DNA from: an uncultured Lachnospiraceae bacterium
GTDB lineage: Bacteria > Bacillota > Clostridia > Lachnospirales > Lachnospiraceae
Assembly: GCA_947068385.1 (NCBI GenBank)
Contig: CAMTBF010000134.1
Coordinates: 1 to 8,322, forward strand
Direction of reading: 5' to 3'
Length of the DNA stretch: 8,322 nucleotides
Within the stretch, counting starts at the first letter, position 1; each line of letters begins with the position of its first letter. Under the pieces are notes generated by a model. The model was not told the origin of the DNA. It saw only the letters and a program-made list of their open reading frames with translations, and did no database searches. The position numbers were made by a program, and so were the translations under genes. This document shows positions 1-7,268 of the stretch, one piece after another.

Positions 1-1
1 G

Positions 2-247
2 GCAGGGGCCCAGGGCCAGCGCAGCGTCGGAGGGGACCAGCGCGGCGCCGCAGGAACCCCGCGTCCGGGAGGGGCCCAGGGCCAGCGTCCCGCAGGGGCC
101 CAAAGGAGGCCGGAGGGGACGTCTGGCAGAGCGCCCCAGGGAGCCCGCCCGGGCCAGGGCGGCCAGAAGGCCCAGCCGAAGAATTTCATGGCGGATGACG
201 ACGAGTTTGATTTCGAATTCCTGAATTATGACGGGAAAGACGAATAA
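2..247 (+). CDS. C-terminal tail of an unidentified protein (5' end outside window)
   Basis: An open frame with no stop runs from the window edge to TAA at 245-247 and gives the last 81 residues of a protein. About the first 58 residues are low-complexity, rich in Gly, Ala, Gln, Arg and Pro, with recurring GAQGQR-like units. The final part turns sharply acidic and aromatic (DDDEFDFEFLNYDGKDE). This frame was chosen because it runs to a stop just ahead of a hairpin terminator and ends in a non-repetitive, protein-like sequence; the alternative frame 1 is also open but gives only Arg/Pro-rich repeats and stops at 196-198. No catalytic or folded domain is visible, so the function is unknown. Such disordered basic tails occur on RNA-binding proteins, helicases and class A penicillin-binding proteins, among others, but nothing here selects one of these. 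Confidence 0.65.
   Translation, partial: AGAQGQRSVGGDQRGAAGTPRPGGAQGQRPAGAQRRPEGTSGRAPQGARPGQGGQKAQPKNFMADDDEFDFEFLNYDGKDE
4..102 (+). repeat. Degenerate GC-rich repeats inside the low-complexity tail
   Basis: An 18-base unit (AGGGGCCCAGGGCCAGCG) occurs identically at 4-21 and 70-87, 66 bases apart and in the same reading frame. Shortened or diverged copies lie at 31-42 (AGGGGACCAGCG) and 94-102 (AGGGGCCCA). They encode GAQGQR-like peptides. The pattern suggests growth by slippage or unequal exchange within the coding sequence rather than a mobile repeat. Confidence 0.7.
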
Positions 248-269
248 GCAATGTTATAGAAGACGCAGG

Positions 270-304
270 AACAGGGAATATTCCGAAAGGGTACTCCCTG
301 TTTT
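270..304 (+). terminator. Rho-independent terminator after the left-edge gene
   Basis: AACAGGGA (270-277) is perfectly complementary to TCCCTGTT (295-302). The stem has 8 bp, weaker inner pairs are possible in the 17-base loop, and the 3' arm runs straight into a T tract (301-304). It lies 22 bases past the upstream stop codon and about 25 bases before the next promoter, so it separates the left-edge gene from the GntR-clpC unit. Confidence 0.7.
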
Positions 305-327
305 CCTAAAATTTCATTTTTCTTTAG

Positions 328-356
328 TTGACAGCGCCCTGTGGCTGCTTTATGAT
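328..356 (+). promoter_or_regulatory. Sigma-A-type promoter for the GntR-clpC unit
   Basis: A perfect -35 box TTGACA (328-333) and a 17-base spacer lead to TATGAT (351-356), one base off consensus. Transcription would start near 363 and leave a leader of about 35 bases. The spacer holds the short palindrome ACAGCGCCCTGT (331-342), which overlaps the -35 box and could be an operator, possibly for the GntR protein encoded just downstream. No CtsR operator (heptad GGTCAAA repeats) is visible here. Confidence 0.85.
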
Positions 357-384
357 AAACGGAGAAATGGAAGGCATTGGGGCG

Positions 385-392
385 TAAGGAGG
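385..392 (+). promoter_or_regulatory. Ribosome binding site fixing the GntR start
   Basis: TAAGGAGG ends 5 bases before ATG 398. This strong site favours ATG 398 over the in-frame upstream TTG at 377, which lacks a comparable site. Confidence 0.85.
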
Positions 393-397
393 CGTTC

Positions 398-766
398 ATG
401 ATCATTGAAATCGATTTCAACAGTGAGGAGGCATTGTATCTGCAGCTGTGCAACCAGATTATCATGGGCATAGCCACCTCGCGTTTCAGGGAGGGGGATC
501 CGCTGCCCAGCGTCCGTCAGCTGGCGGATTCCATCGGAATCAATATGCACACGGTGAACAAGGCGTACACCGTCTTGAAGCAGGAGGGGTACGTGAAGGT
601 GGACCGCAGGAGGGGCGCGGTGATCGCCATAGACGTGGACCGCGTGGAGACGCTTGAGGCACTGAAGAAGGAGCTGCAGGTGATTTTGGCGAAAGGAAGC
701 TGCAAGAACATCTCAAAGGAAGAGATTCATGAATTGATAGAGGAGATCTACGAGGATTACGCATAA
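398..766 (+). CDS. Short GntR-family (YtrA-like) transcriptional regulator
   Basis: This 122-residue protein is a probable DNA-binding repressor. Residues about 10-75 form the GntR winged helix-turn-helix: the opening ALYLQLCNQI helix, the REGDPLPSVRQLADSIGINMHTVNKAY recognition region (about residues 32-58, described here in outline), and the wing EGYVKVDRRRGAVIA. Only about 45 residues follow, mostly helical and charged. That is too short for the FadR, HutC or MocR ligand domains and matches the small YtrA subfamily, whose tail serves for dimerisation. YtrA-type genes usually sit beside ABC transporter genes. This one lies directly downstream of a strong promoter and 25 bases before clpC, so it probably autoregulates and controls clpC. 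That role is inferred from position; the inducing signal is unknown. Confidence 0.88.
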   Translation: MIIEIDFNSEEALYLQLCNQIIMGIATSRFREGDPLPSVRQLADSIGINMHTVNKAYTVLKQEGYVKVDRRRGAVIAIDVDRVETLEALKKELQVILAKGSCKNISKEEIHELIEEIYEDYA

Positions 767-791
767 ATGAAGAGCGGAAAAGAGGAGTAAT

Positions 792-3233
792 ATGGGTTCA
801 CAGTTTACAGACAGGGCGCAGGAGGCATTGGCTCACGCGTCCAAATTTGCCAGCCGCTTAAAGCAGGGGTATGTGGGGACAGAGCACATCCTTGCGGGCC
901 TTTTGAAGGAGCAGACCGGCGTGGCGCACAGGGTCCTGACGGACAATCATGTGGAGCTGCAGCAGGTCCTGGACATGATTAGGGAGCTGATCGCCTTCGA
1001 CGGCGGCGTAGGATTGAAGGAGCGGGGCGGCTATTCCCCCAGGGCCAGGAAGATCCTGGAGGAGGCCCACAGGCAGGCGGAGCGGTTCGGCCAGAAGGAG
1101 ACCGGCACGGAGCATCTGCTGCTGGCCATCATCCGGGAGGGCGAGAACGTGGCGGTACGGCTTCTGAACACCATCGGGGCCAATATCCAGAAGCTGTACG
1201 CGGATACGCTGATCGCCATGGGACAGGACGGAAATCTCTATAAGGAGGACCTGGGCAGGCGCATGTCCGGCAGAGGCCGCCCATCCACCCTGGACCAGTA
1301 CAGCAGGGACCTCACGGACCTGGCTAGGGAGGGGCAGCTGGATCCCGTCATCGGCAGGGAGGACGAAATCCGCCGGCTGATCCAGATCCTGAGCCGCCGC
1401 AGCAAGAACAACCCCTGCCTGATCGGAGAGCCGGGCGTGGGCAAGACCGCCGTGGTGGAGGGCCTGGCCCAGCGCATCGTGGAGGGGAAGGTTCCCGCCA
1501 CGGTCCGGGGCAAGCGGCTCCTGACCCTGGACCTCTCCGGCATGGTGGCGGGGAGCAAGTACCGGGGCGAATTCGAGGAGCGCATCAAGCGGGTCATCCG
1601 GGAGGTGATTGAAGACGGGAATGTCATCCTGTTCATGGATGAGCTGCATACCCTGATCGGCGCCGGCGGCGCGGAGGGGGCGATCGATGCCTCCAATATC
1701 CTCAAGCCCTCCCTGGCCAGGGGCGAGCTGCAGATGATCGGCGCCACCACCATCGTGGAGTACCGGAAATATATCGAGAAGGACGCCGCCTTGGAGAGGC
1801 GGTTCCAGCCGGTGAACGTGGAGGAGCCCACGGAGGAGGAGGCCATCCGCATCCTGGAGGGCATCAAGGGGAAATACGAGGAGCACCACAAGGTGACGAT
1901 CACGCCGGAGGCCGTGAACGCGGCGGTACGGCTTTCCAACCGCTACATCAACGACAGGAACCTGCCGGACAAGGCCATCGACCTGATAGACGAGGCCGCG
2001 GCCAGCGCCAGGCTGAGGTCCGTGGACATGCCGGATAAGCAGAAGGACCTTCTGGAGGAGATCAAAAAGATGGACCAGCAGATCGAGCGCTCCATCCGCA
2101 TGGAGGCCTTCTCCCAGGCGGTGGAGATCAAGAACAAGCAGGATGAGCTGGTCAAGAAGTTCCAGCGTGCCAAGAAGCGCATGGAGAGCCAGGACGGCAA
2201 TAAGAAATATGCCATCGGCGAGGACGAGATCGCGGAAGTGGTGGCCATGTGGACCAAGATACCGGTGCAGAAGCTGGCCCAGAAGGAGAGCGACAGGCTA
2301 TTGAAGCTGGAGAGCATCCTTCACAGGCGGGTCATCGGCCAGGAGGAGGCGGTGGTGGCCGTGGCCAGGGCCATGCGCAGAGGCCGGGTGGGCTTGAAGG
2401 ACCCCAAGCGCCCCATCGGCTCCTTCCTGTTCCTGGGCCCCACCGGCGTGGGCAAGACAGAGCTGTCCAAGGCCCTGGCGGAGGCCATGTTCGGCACGGA
2501 GGACGCGATCATCCGGGTGGACATGTCCGAGTACATGGAGGGGCACTCCGTGTCCAAGATGATAGGCTCCCCGCCGGGCTACGTGGGCTTTGACGAGGGA
2601 GGGCAGCTCTCCGAGAAGGTCAGGCGCAACCCCTATTCCGTGGTGCTCTTCGACGAGATCGAGAAGGCCCATCCGGACGTGTTCAATATCCTGCTGCAGA
2701 TCCTGGACGACGGCCATATCACGGATTCCAAGGGCAGGAAGGTGAGCTTCAAGAACACCGTGCTGATCATGACCTCCAATGCCGGGGCCCAGCGGATCGT
2801 GGACCCCAAGAACCTGGGCTTCGCTGCCGTCAGCGACGCGAAGCGGGACTATGAGCGCATGAAGGCCGGGGTCATGGAAGAGGTGAAGCGCAGCTTCAAG
2901 CCGGAGTTCATCAACCGGATAGACGACATCATCGTCTTCCATCAGCTGAACCAGGCGGACATGAAGGAGATCGTAGGGCTGCTCTCCGCCAACCTCCACG
3001 ACCGGTGCCAGGCCCAGATGGACATCCGGCTGACATTGACGAACGCCTTGAAGGAGCATCTGGTGGAGAAGTATTCCGATGCCAAGATGGGCGCAAGGCC
3101 TTTGAAGCGGGCCATCCAGTCCGTGGTGGAGGACGCGCTGGCGGAGGAGATCCTCTTGAAGCGGGTGCAGCCGGGAGACGCGGTGTCCGCCGGCTTCAAG
3201 AACGGGAAGGTGTGCTTTACAGTTAAGGTGTAA
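792..3233 (+). CDS. clpC: ClpC-type AAA+ unfoldase, ATP-binding subunit of the Clp protease
   Basis: At 813 residues this is a full-length class I Hsp100 of the ClpC type, which unfolds proteins in the cytoplasm and feeds them to ClpP. Residues 1-150 form the double Clp_N repeat, with GTEH at 29-32 and 105-108. The first AAA+ module has Walker A GEPGVGKT (212-219), Walker B with D283/E284, and an ERRF arginine-finger region near 335. A short ClpC-type middle coiled coil follows (about 410-465), with F440 at the place of the key aromatic of Bacillus ClpC. The second module has Walker A GPTGVGKT (549-556), Walker B with D621/E622, a ClpP-docking tripeptide LGF (675-677) and sensor 2 GARPLKRA (767-774). 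The LGF loop argues for a true protease partner rather than a ClpB disaggregase. GAGGAG at 782-787 lies 4 bases before ATG 792. It is probably cotranscribed with the GntR gene. No ctsR, mcsA or mcsB lies in the window. Confidence 0.97.
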   Translation: MGSQFTDRAQEALAHASKFASRLKQGYVGTEHILAGLLKEQTGVAHRVLTDNHVELQQVLDMIRELIAFDGGVGLKERGGYSPRARKILEEAHRQAERFGQKETGTEHLLLAIIREGENVAVRLLNTIGANIQKLYADTLIAMGQDGNLYKEDLGRRMSGRGRPSTLDQYSRDLTDLAREGQLDPVIGREDEIRRLIQILSRRSKNNPCLIGEPGVGKTAVVEGLAQRIVEGKVPATVRGKRLLTLDLSGMVAGSKYRGEFEERIKRVIREVIEDGNVILFMDELHTLIGAGGAEGAIDASNILKPSLARGELQMIGATTIVEYRKYIEKDAALERRFQPVNVEEPTEEEAIRILEGIKGKYEEHHKVTITPEAVNAAVRLSNRYINDRNLPDKAIDLIDEAAASARLRSVDMPDKQKDLLEEIKKMDQQIERSIRMEAFSQAVEIKNKQDELVKKFQRAKKRMESQDGNKKYAIGEDEIAEVVAMWTKIPVQKLAQKESDRLLKLESILHRRVIGQEEAVVAVARAMRRGRVGLKDPKRPIGSFLFLGPTGVGKTELSKALAEAMFGTEDAIIRVDMSEYMEGHSVSKMIGSPPGYVGFDEGGQLSEKVRRNPYSVVLFDEIEKAHPDVFNILLQILDDGHITDSKGRKVSFKNTVLIMTSNAGAQRIVDPKNLGFAAVSDAKRDYERMKAGVMEEVKRSFKPEFINRIDDIIVFHQLNQADMKEIVGLLSANLHDRCQAQMDIRLTLTNALKEHLVEKYSDAKMGARPLKRAIQSVVEDALAEEILLKRVQPGDAVSAGFKNGKVCFTVKV

Positions 3234-3249
3234 AAATTTCTGAAAAATC

Positions 3250-3278
3250 TTGTAGAAAAAGACAGCGGATTATATTAT
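3250..3278 (+). promoter_or_regulatory. Candidate promoter for the small gene and radA
   Basis: In the only AT-rich stretch after clpC, TTGTAG (3250-3255) and a 17-base spacer lead to TATTAT (3273-3278). TATACT at 3276-3281 is an overlapping alternative -10 box. Transcription would start near 3285-3288. No convincing terminator separates clpC from this site, so read-through from clpC may also supply the downstream genes. Confidence 0.6.
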
Positions 3279-3302
3279 ACTAAGATTAAGAAGCTGTTCG
3301 CG

Positions 3303-3319
3303 GCTCCCTGCGGGGGAGC
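3303..3319 (+). other. GC-rich leader hairpin
   Basis: GCTCCC (3303-3308) pairs perfectly with GGGAGC (3314-3319) around a 5-base loop. No T tract follows, so it is not an intrinsic terminator. It would lie in the 5' untranslated RNA of the small gene at 3364, about 30 bases before its ribosome binding site, and may stabilise or process the message. Confidence 0.45.
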
Positions 3320-3349
3320 GGTGGATCGAGACAGAATACGATAAAATGC

Positions 3350-3356
3350 AGGAGGG
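3350..3356 (+). promoter_or_regulatory. Ribosome binding site fixing the start of the 137-residue protein
   Basis: AGGAGGG lies 7 bases before ATG 3364. The in-frame ATG at 3346 overlaps this site and has no ribosome binding site of its own, so 3364 is the likely start. Confidence 0.85.
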
Positions 3357-3363
3357 TTTAGAC

Positions 3364-3777
3364 ATGGCAGTGGTGGAGGAGTTGATTCGCAGCGAATCGG
3401 ACGGCGCTATCAGTTTCGGCAATCATAAACTGGAGAAGAAGGCCAAGGTGGAGGACTATCAGCATGCGGGGGATCTGCTGAAGGTGAAGACTTACAGGGA
3501 GATCACCAAGCTGGAGAAGAACGGCTCCTTCCTCTATGAATCCGTGCCGGGCACCAGCGTCCTGGAATTCACGGAAAAGCCGGACGGCGTGGAATTCGTG
3601 GTAGAGGGGGACGAGGACGCCCAGATTACCGTAGGTCTGTCGGACGATACTGCCTATGAGGTCTTCGTAGGCGGAGAGAGCATCGGGGCCATCAAGACGC
3701 ATTTCGGCGGCAAGCTGTCCTTAAGCGTGGAGCTGGAGACGGCGGGCGAGGTTCCCGTGAAGATCGTGCAGATCTAA
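3364..3777 (+). CDS. Small protein of unknown function between clpC and radA
   Basis: This is a 137-residue acidic protein with no signal peptide, membrane segment or cysteine cluster, so it is probably cytoplasmic. The N-terminal part (MAVVEELIRSESDGAISFGN) leads into alternating short beta-type stretches. The C-terminal half (about 75-137) has the hydrophobic alternation of a small beta-sandwich (AYEVFVGGES, GGKLSLSVELE, VPVKIVQI). I have the impression that similar short proteins in Lachnospiraceae carry the automatic name 'endosialidase', but nothing in the sequence supports sialidase activity: no Asp-box or catalytic residues are visible. It has a promoter-like sequence and a strong ribosome binding site, and ends 15 bases before radA. 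A link to Clp proteolysis or DNA repair is only a guess from position. Confidence 0.88.
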   Translation: MAVVEELIRSESDGAISFGNHKLEKKAKVEDYQHAGDLLKVKTYREITKLEKNGSFLYESVPGTSVLEFTEKPDGVEFVVEGDEDAQITVGLSDDTAYEVFVGGESIGAIKTHFGGKLSLSVELETAGEVPVKIVQI

Positions 3778-3792
3778 AGGCGCGGAAGGGAT

Positions 3793-5169
3793 ATGGCAAA
3801 GGCGAAGACATCCAATGTTTTTTTCTGCAGCAGCTGCGGGTACGAATCCGCCAAATGGATGGGGCAGTGCCCCGGCTGCAGGGAATGGAATACTTTTGTG
3901 GAGGGGCCCGCTGGCAGGGCCCCCCATGGGGGCGGCTTCGGCGCGTCTGCCGACAGGCTGCGCAGGGCCGCCCCCACTGTATTGTCCCAGGTCACTGTCC
4001 GAGAGGAGGACAGGCTGGTCACCGGCATCGGAGAGCTGGACAGGGTCCTGGGGGGCGGCATCGTGCAGGGGTCGCTGACGCTGGTGGGAGGAGACCCGGG
4101 AATCGGGAAATCCACCCTCCTCCTGCAGGTCTGCCGCAACCTGTCCAGGCAGGGCAGGACGGTGCTCTACATATCGGGCGAAGAGTCCTTGGTCCAGATC
4201 AAGATGCGGGCGGACCGGATCGGCGAATTCTCCGAGAAGATGCTGCTGCTGTGCGAGACGAACCTGGCGGACATAGCGGAGATCATCCGCTCCCAGCCGC
4301 CGGAGGCGGTGGTCATCGATTCCATCCAGACCATGTACAACGAGAGCGTGTCCTCCGCCCCGGGCAGCGTGTCCCAGGTAAGGGAATCCACGGCAGTCCT
4401 GCTGCAGCTTGCCAAGGGCCTGGGGGTGTCGGTGCTCATCGTGGGCCATGTGACCAAGGAGGGCACGGTGGCAGGCCCCAGGGTGCTGGAGCACATGGTG
4501 GACGCTGTGCTGTACTTCGAGGGGGACGGACATGCCTCCTACCGCATCCTGCGGGGGGTGAAGAACCGCTTCGGCTCCACCAATGAGATCGGCGTCTTCG
4601 AGATGCGCCAGACGGGTCTGGTGGAGGTGCCCAACGCCTCGGAGTACATGCTGAACGGCAGGCCGGAGAACGCCAGCGGCTCCGTGGTGGCGGCCACCTG
4701 CGAGGGCACCAGGCCGCTTCTGGTGGAGATCCAGGCGCTGGTGTGCCACAGCAATTTCGGCATCCCCCGCAGGCAGACCACGGGGACGGACTTCAACAGG
4801 GTGAACCTTCTGATGGCGGTGCTGGAGAAGCGCTCCGGCGTGCAGCTCGCGCCCTGCGATGCCTATGTGAACATCACCGGCGGCCTGAAGGTGCTGGAGC
4901 CGGCCATGGACCTGGGGATAGTGATAGCCATACTGTCTAGCTTCCACAACAGGGTCTTAAGCCCGAAGCTGGTGGCCTTCGGGGAGGTGGGCTTAAGCGG
5001 CGAGGTCAGAGGGGTGAGCATGGCGAAGCAGCGGGTGGCGGAGGCGGAGAAGCTGGGCTTCGAGATCTGCCTCCTGCCCACCGTGTGCGCGGAGGAATGC
5101 GGCCGGGGCGGCGGGATGGAGATCATAGGCGTGAAGACGGTGCAGGACGTGATAGACAGGCTTTTTTAA
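3793..5169 (+). CDS. radA: DNA repair protein RadA/Sms
   Basis: This 458-residue protein matches the usual RadA length. RadA is a RecA-related ATPase that promotes branch migration and processing of recombination intermediates. A C4 zinc finger opens the protein (C12, C15, C26, C29). The RecA-like core has Walker A GDPGIGKS (100-107) and Walker B ending at D176 (VVID). The RadA-specific KNRFG motif lies at 257-261. The C-terminal part (from about residue 285) is the Lon-protease-like domain; its EPAMDLG stretch takes the place of the Lon catalytic serine motif, as is normal for RadA, so no protease activity is expected. The ribosome binding site GGAAGGG (3784-3790) lies very close to ATG 3793. 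RadA is the usual clpC-operon neighbour in Firmicutes, and an intrinsic terminator begins at its stop codon. Confidence 0.97.
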   Translation: MAKAKTSNVFFCSSCGYESAKWMGQCPGCREWNTFVEGPAGRAPHGGGFGASADRLRRAAPTVLSQVTVREEDRLVTGIGELDRVLGGGIVQGSLTLVGGDPGIGKSTLLLQVCRNLSRQGRTVLYISGEESLVQIKMRADRIGEFSEKMLLLCETNLADIAEIIRSQPPEAVVIDSIQTMYNESVSSAPGSVSQVRESTAVLLQLAKGLGVSVLIVGHVTKEGTVAGPRVLEHMVDAVLYFEGDGHASYRILRGVKNRFGSTNEIGVFEMRQTGLVEVPNASEYMLNGRPENASGSVVAATCEGTRPLLVEIQALVCHSNFGIPRRQTTGTDFNRVNLLMAVLEKRSGVQLAPCDAYVNITGGLKVLEPAMDLGIVIAILSSFHNRVLSPKLVAFGEVGLSGEVRGVSMAKQRVAEAEKLGFEICLLPTVCAEECGRGGGMEIIGVKTVQDVIDRLF

Positions 5170-5194
5170 GGGCTTCCCAGGAAGCCTTCTTTTT
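5168..5194 (+). terminator. Rho-independent terminator at the end of radA
   Basis: GGCTTC (5171-5176) pairs with GAAGCC (5181-5186) around the loop CCAG, and two more pairs extend the stem outward. The stem is followed by TTCTTTTT (5187-5194). The structure starts at the radA stop codon (5167-5169), so it closes the GntR-clpC-radA region and makes the AraC-type gene a separate unit. Confidence 0.85.
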
Positions 5195-5249
5195 GGTACT
5201 TGGACATGGCGGGGAGGGGAGGCCCTGCCGGATTTCATGGGGGGACAGG

Positions 5250-7175
5250 ATGGGAAAGAGAGTGAACTTGCGGGTGGAGCCGAATTCAAAGGTATTCATG
5301 TCTCTGCTTAAGTCGGCGCTGTATATCCTGCTGCTGCCGATGCTGATCAGCATCATCCTGGCGGCCGCGTTCATCATGAACCTGGAAGAGGAGGCCGAGG
5401 GCTTTCGGGGCGTGGCGCTGGAGCAGCTCACCGGGGAGGTGAACCAGGAGTTCTGGTCGGCGTACCAGCTGATCAACCGGGTGAAGAACTCGGAGCTGAT
5501 CGTCTCCTACGCCAAATCCAAGCAGCGGGACTACTGGACGGAATACCAGATCCACAAATATATGAGCAAGGTGCTGGTGGGCACCAACCTTGAGACGGCC
5601 TATCTCTATTTTCCGCAGTATGAAATGGTGTTCTCCGTCACCGGGGGGGCAGAAAGCGATTACTTCCATGGGCAGAACTACGAGACCTCTTTCGAGGAGT
5701 GGCAGGAGGCGCTGAAGGGCAAATGGAACGGGAACGCGGTACAGCTTAGGGGAAAGGGGGCGGAGCGCCGCAACCTTATCGTCAGCAGCATCCAGAACAG
5801 CGGGAGCCAGGACGCGCCCGTGGCCATTGCCGTGGAGATGCAGAATGAGTACATGGACCGCCTGGCTTCCAATCTGCAGCTGGAGAAGCATGACAGGATA
5901 CTGATCTACAGCGCCAACGGAGTCGTGGGCGCGAGCTTCGATGCCTATGTCCAGGAGGGGCTTTCGGAGATGCTCCAGGCGGTGGGCTGGAAGGACGGGG
6001 AGACCATCCACTATGACGGCATCACCTATGAGGTCAGGGTCAGGTACTCCAGCAAATACGGATTGACCTTCGTCTATGCCTCGCCGAAGGACATACTGCA
6101 CTCTTCCTTCGCCTTCATCAGAGTCTATTCCGTGGTGGCCCTGCTCCTCTGCGCCGCCATTTCCGTCGTGCTGTGCCTGGTGACGACCAACCGCAACTAC
6201 GGCCCGATCAAGCGGATCTTCGGCCTGCTCCAGGCGGACGGGGACAGGGAGGTGCCTGAGGACTATGACAAGATGGAGCGGCACATCAACGACTACATCT
6301 CCAGGAACCAGAAGCTGCAGAGCGCGGTGAAGCGGTACGAGGAGGACTACAAGAAGGTATACCTGGAGAAGATCCTGTACGGCAGGATCCCCTACCGGGA
6401 GAGCATAGAGGAGGGCGGGAGGCTCTATGGCCTGGGGCTGGATGCCCCCTGGTTCGTGGTGGCCCTCTACGAGATGGCCGAGACATCGGAGGAGGGGCTT
6501 TTCGGGATGGCCGGGGAGGACGGCGTGGAGATGCTGGAGAATTCCCTCAGCGCCTACATGGAAGAGAAGATGGAATATGTGTCCCGCTTCTATATCGTGG
6601 AGGAGCACAATGGATGCATCGCTGTCCTGAACGGAGAGGGCAGGGACGCGGAGGAGTTCCGCGACAGGATCTGCAGGGACAATGCGGCTATCCTGGAGGA
6701 GATGGAGGTGCAGGAGGGGATCTGCTGCGAGGGGCATGTGAGCCAGGGGCTGGACGGGCTGGCCCGGCTGCACGAGGGCTATGGGCAGCTGCGCCGGAAG
6801 CTGGAGGAGAAGGCCAGGCAGGAGATAGAGCAGGAGCGCACGGATTCCGAGGGGAGCCTGCGCATCGACAGGGTCATCGGATACGTGCGGGAACAGATAT
6901 CCAATCCGGAGCTGTCCGTGGCCGGGCTGGCTGACGCCTTTGAGGTGTCCGCATCCCATCTGTCCCGGTTCTTCAAGCAGCAGATGGGGGTGGGGCTTCT
7001 GGATTACATCCACCGCTGCCGGATCGACGAGGCCAAGACCCTGATGAAGGCCAATCCCTCCATCCGGGTGAAGGAGGTGGCGGACAGGACGGGCTTCTAC
7101 AATGTGTCGGCTTTCATCCGCGTGTTCAAGAAGATAGAGGACATGACGCCGGGACAATACAGAGAAAAAATCTGA
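5250..7175 (+). CDS. Membrane-anchored AraC-family transcriptional regulator with extracellular sensor region
   Basis: This 641-residue protein joins a sensor and a DNA-binding domain in one chain. A first membrane helix lies at about 22-43, after a short basic N-terminus. The loop at 44-289 would lie outside the cell and is the presumed ligand sensor, probably a Cache-like fold, although no motif proves it. A second membrane helix follows at about 290-311. The cytoplasmic linker (312-535) includes a charged coiled-coil-like stretch near 350-375 and a family-type middle region. The C-terminal 100 residues (540-641) form a double helix-turn-helix AraC domain, ending in a typical GFYNVSAFIRVFKK...TPGQYR signature in which D631 replaces the usual Gly. 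ATG 5250 was chosen because it leaves a basic stretch before the first helix; its ribosome binding site (GGGGGGACAGG) is weak, and GTG 5262 or ATG 5298 remain possible. The open frame extends back to 5085 but overlaps radA. No clear promoter was found upstream. It likely controls the lipoprotein gene downstream. Confidence 0.92.
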   Translation: MGKRVNLRVEPNSKVFMSLLKSALYILLLPMLISIILAAAFIMNLEEEAEGFRGVALEQLTGEVNQEFWSAYQLINRVKNSELIVSYAKSKQRDYWTEYQIHKYMSKVLVGTNLETAYLYFPQYEMVFSVTGGAESDYFHGQNYETSFEEWQEALKGKWNGNAVQLRGKGAERRNLIVSSIQNSGSQDAPVAIAVEMQNEYMDRLASNLQLEKHDRILIYSANGVVGASFDAYVQEGLSEMLQAVGWKDGETIHYDGITYEVRVRYSSKYGLTFVYASPKDILHSSFAFIRVYSVVALLLCAAISVVLCLVTTNRNYGPIKRIFGLLQADGDREVPEDYDKMERHINDYISRNQKLQSAVKRYEEDYKKVYLEKILYGRIPYRESIEEGGRLYGLGLDAPWFVVALYEMAETSEEGLFGMAGEDGVEMLENSLSAYMEEKMEYVSRFYIVEEHNGCIAVLNGEGRDAEEFRDRICRDNAAILEEMEVQEGICCEGHVSQGLDGLARLHEGYGQLRRKLEEKARQEIEQERTDSEGSLRIDRVIGYVREQISNPELSVAGLADAFEVSASHLSRFFKQQMGVGLLDYIHRCRIDEAKTLMKANPSIRVKEVADRTGFYNVSAFIRVFKKIEDMTPGQYREKI

Positions 7176-7194
7176 TCCGTCCCCCAAAGCATGG

Positions 7195-7230
7195 CACAAA
7201 ATGAATATATGATATCAGAAAATGAACATA
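7195..7230 (+). promoter_or_regulatory. Candidate AraC-type operator: direct repeat with a 21-bp period
   Basis: CACAAAATGAATATA (7195-7209) is repeated as CAGAAAATGAACATA (7216-7230), 13 of 15 identical and exactly 21 bases apart. Two same-direction half-sites about two helical turns apart is the classic arrangement for AraC-family dimers. The repeat lies between the AraC-type gene and the lipoprotein gene, upstream of both candidate promoters. Binding by the neighbouring regulator is inferred. Confidence 0.55.
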
Positions 7231-7268
7231 AGGCAGAAAAAACAGTACAAGCCAATTAGTAAAGAGTG

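Noticed and set aside
767..790. A 7-codon open frame (ATG to TAA) directly after the GntR stop and ending one base before the clpC start.
   Set aside because: It has no convincing ribosome binding site and overlaps the clpC ribosome binding site. It is most simply a chance ATG, although a role in translational coupling cannot be excluded.
858..1889. A long open frame on the - strand opposite clpC.
   Set aside because: It is Leu/His/Asp/Gly-rich shadow coding from a GC-rich gene; clpC is unambiguous on the + strand with all its motifs.
3721..4947. A 408-codon open frame on the - strand opposite radA.
   Set aside because: It has shadow-type composition; radA is supported by its zinc finger, Walker motifs and KNRFG motif.
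5085..5249. N-terminal extension of the AraC-type frame overlapping radA.
   Set aside because: The 55 extra residues are Arg/Gly-rich, lie out of frame within radA and across its terminator, and would precede the natural basic N-terminus and first membrane helix.
5195..5249. TTGGAC at 5200-5205 as a -35 box for the AraC-type gene.
   Set aside because: No acceptable -10 box follows at 16-18 bases in this GC-rich stretch, so the promoter is left unassigned.
5286..7199. A 637-codon open frame on the - strand opposite the AraC-type gene.
   Set aside because: The translation is Leu/His/Pro-rich without any domain, while the + strand has membrane helices and a full AraC domain. The length reflects codon bias in a GC-rich gene.
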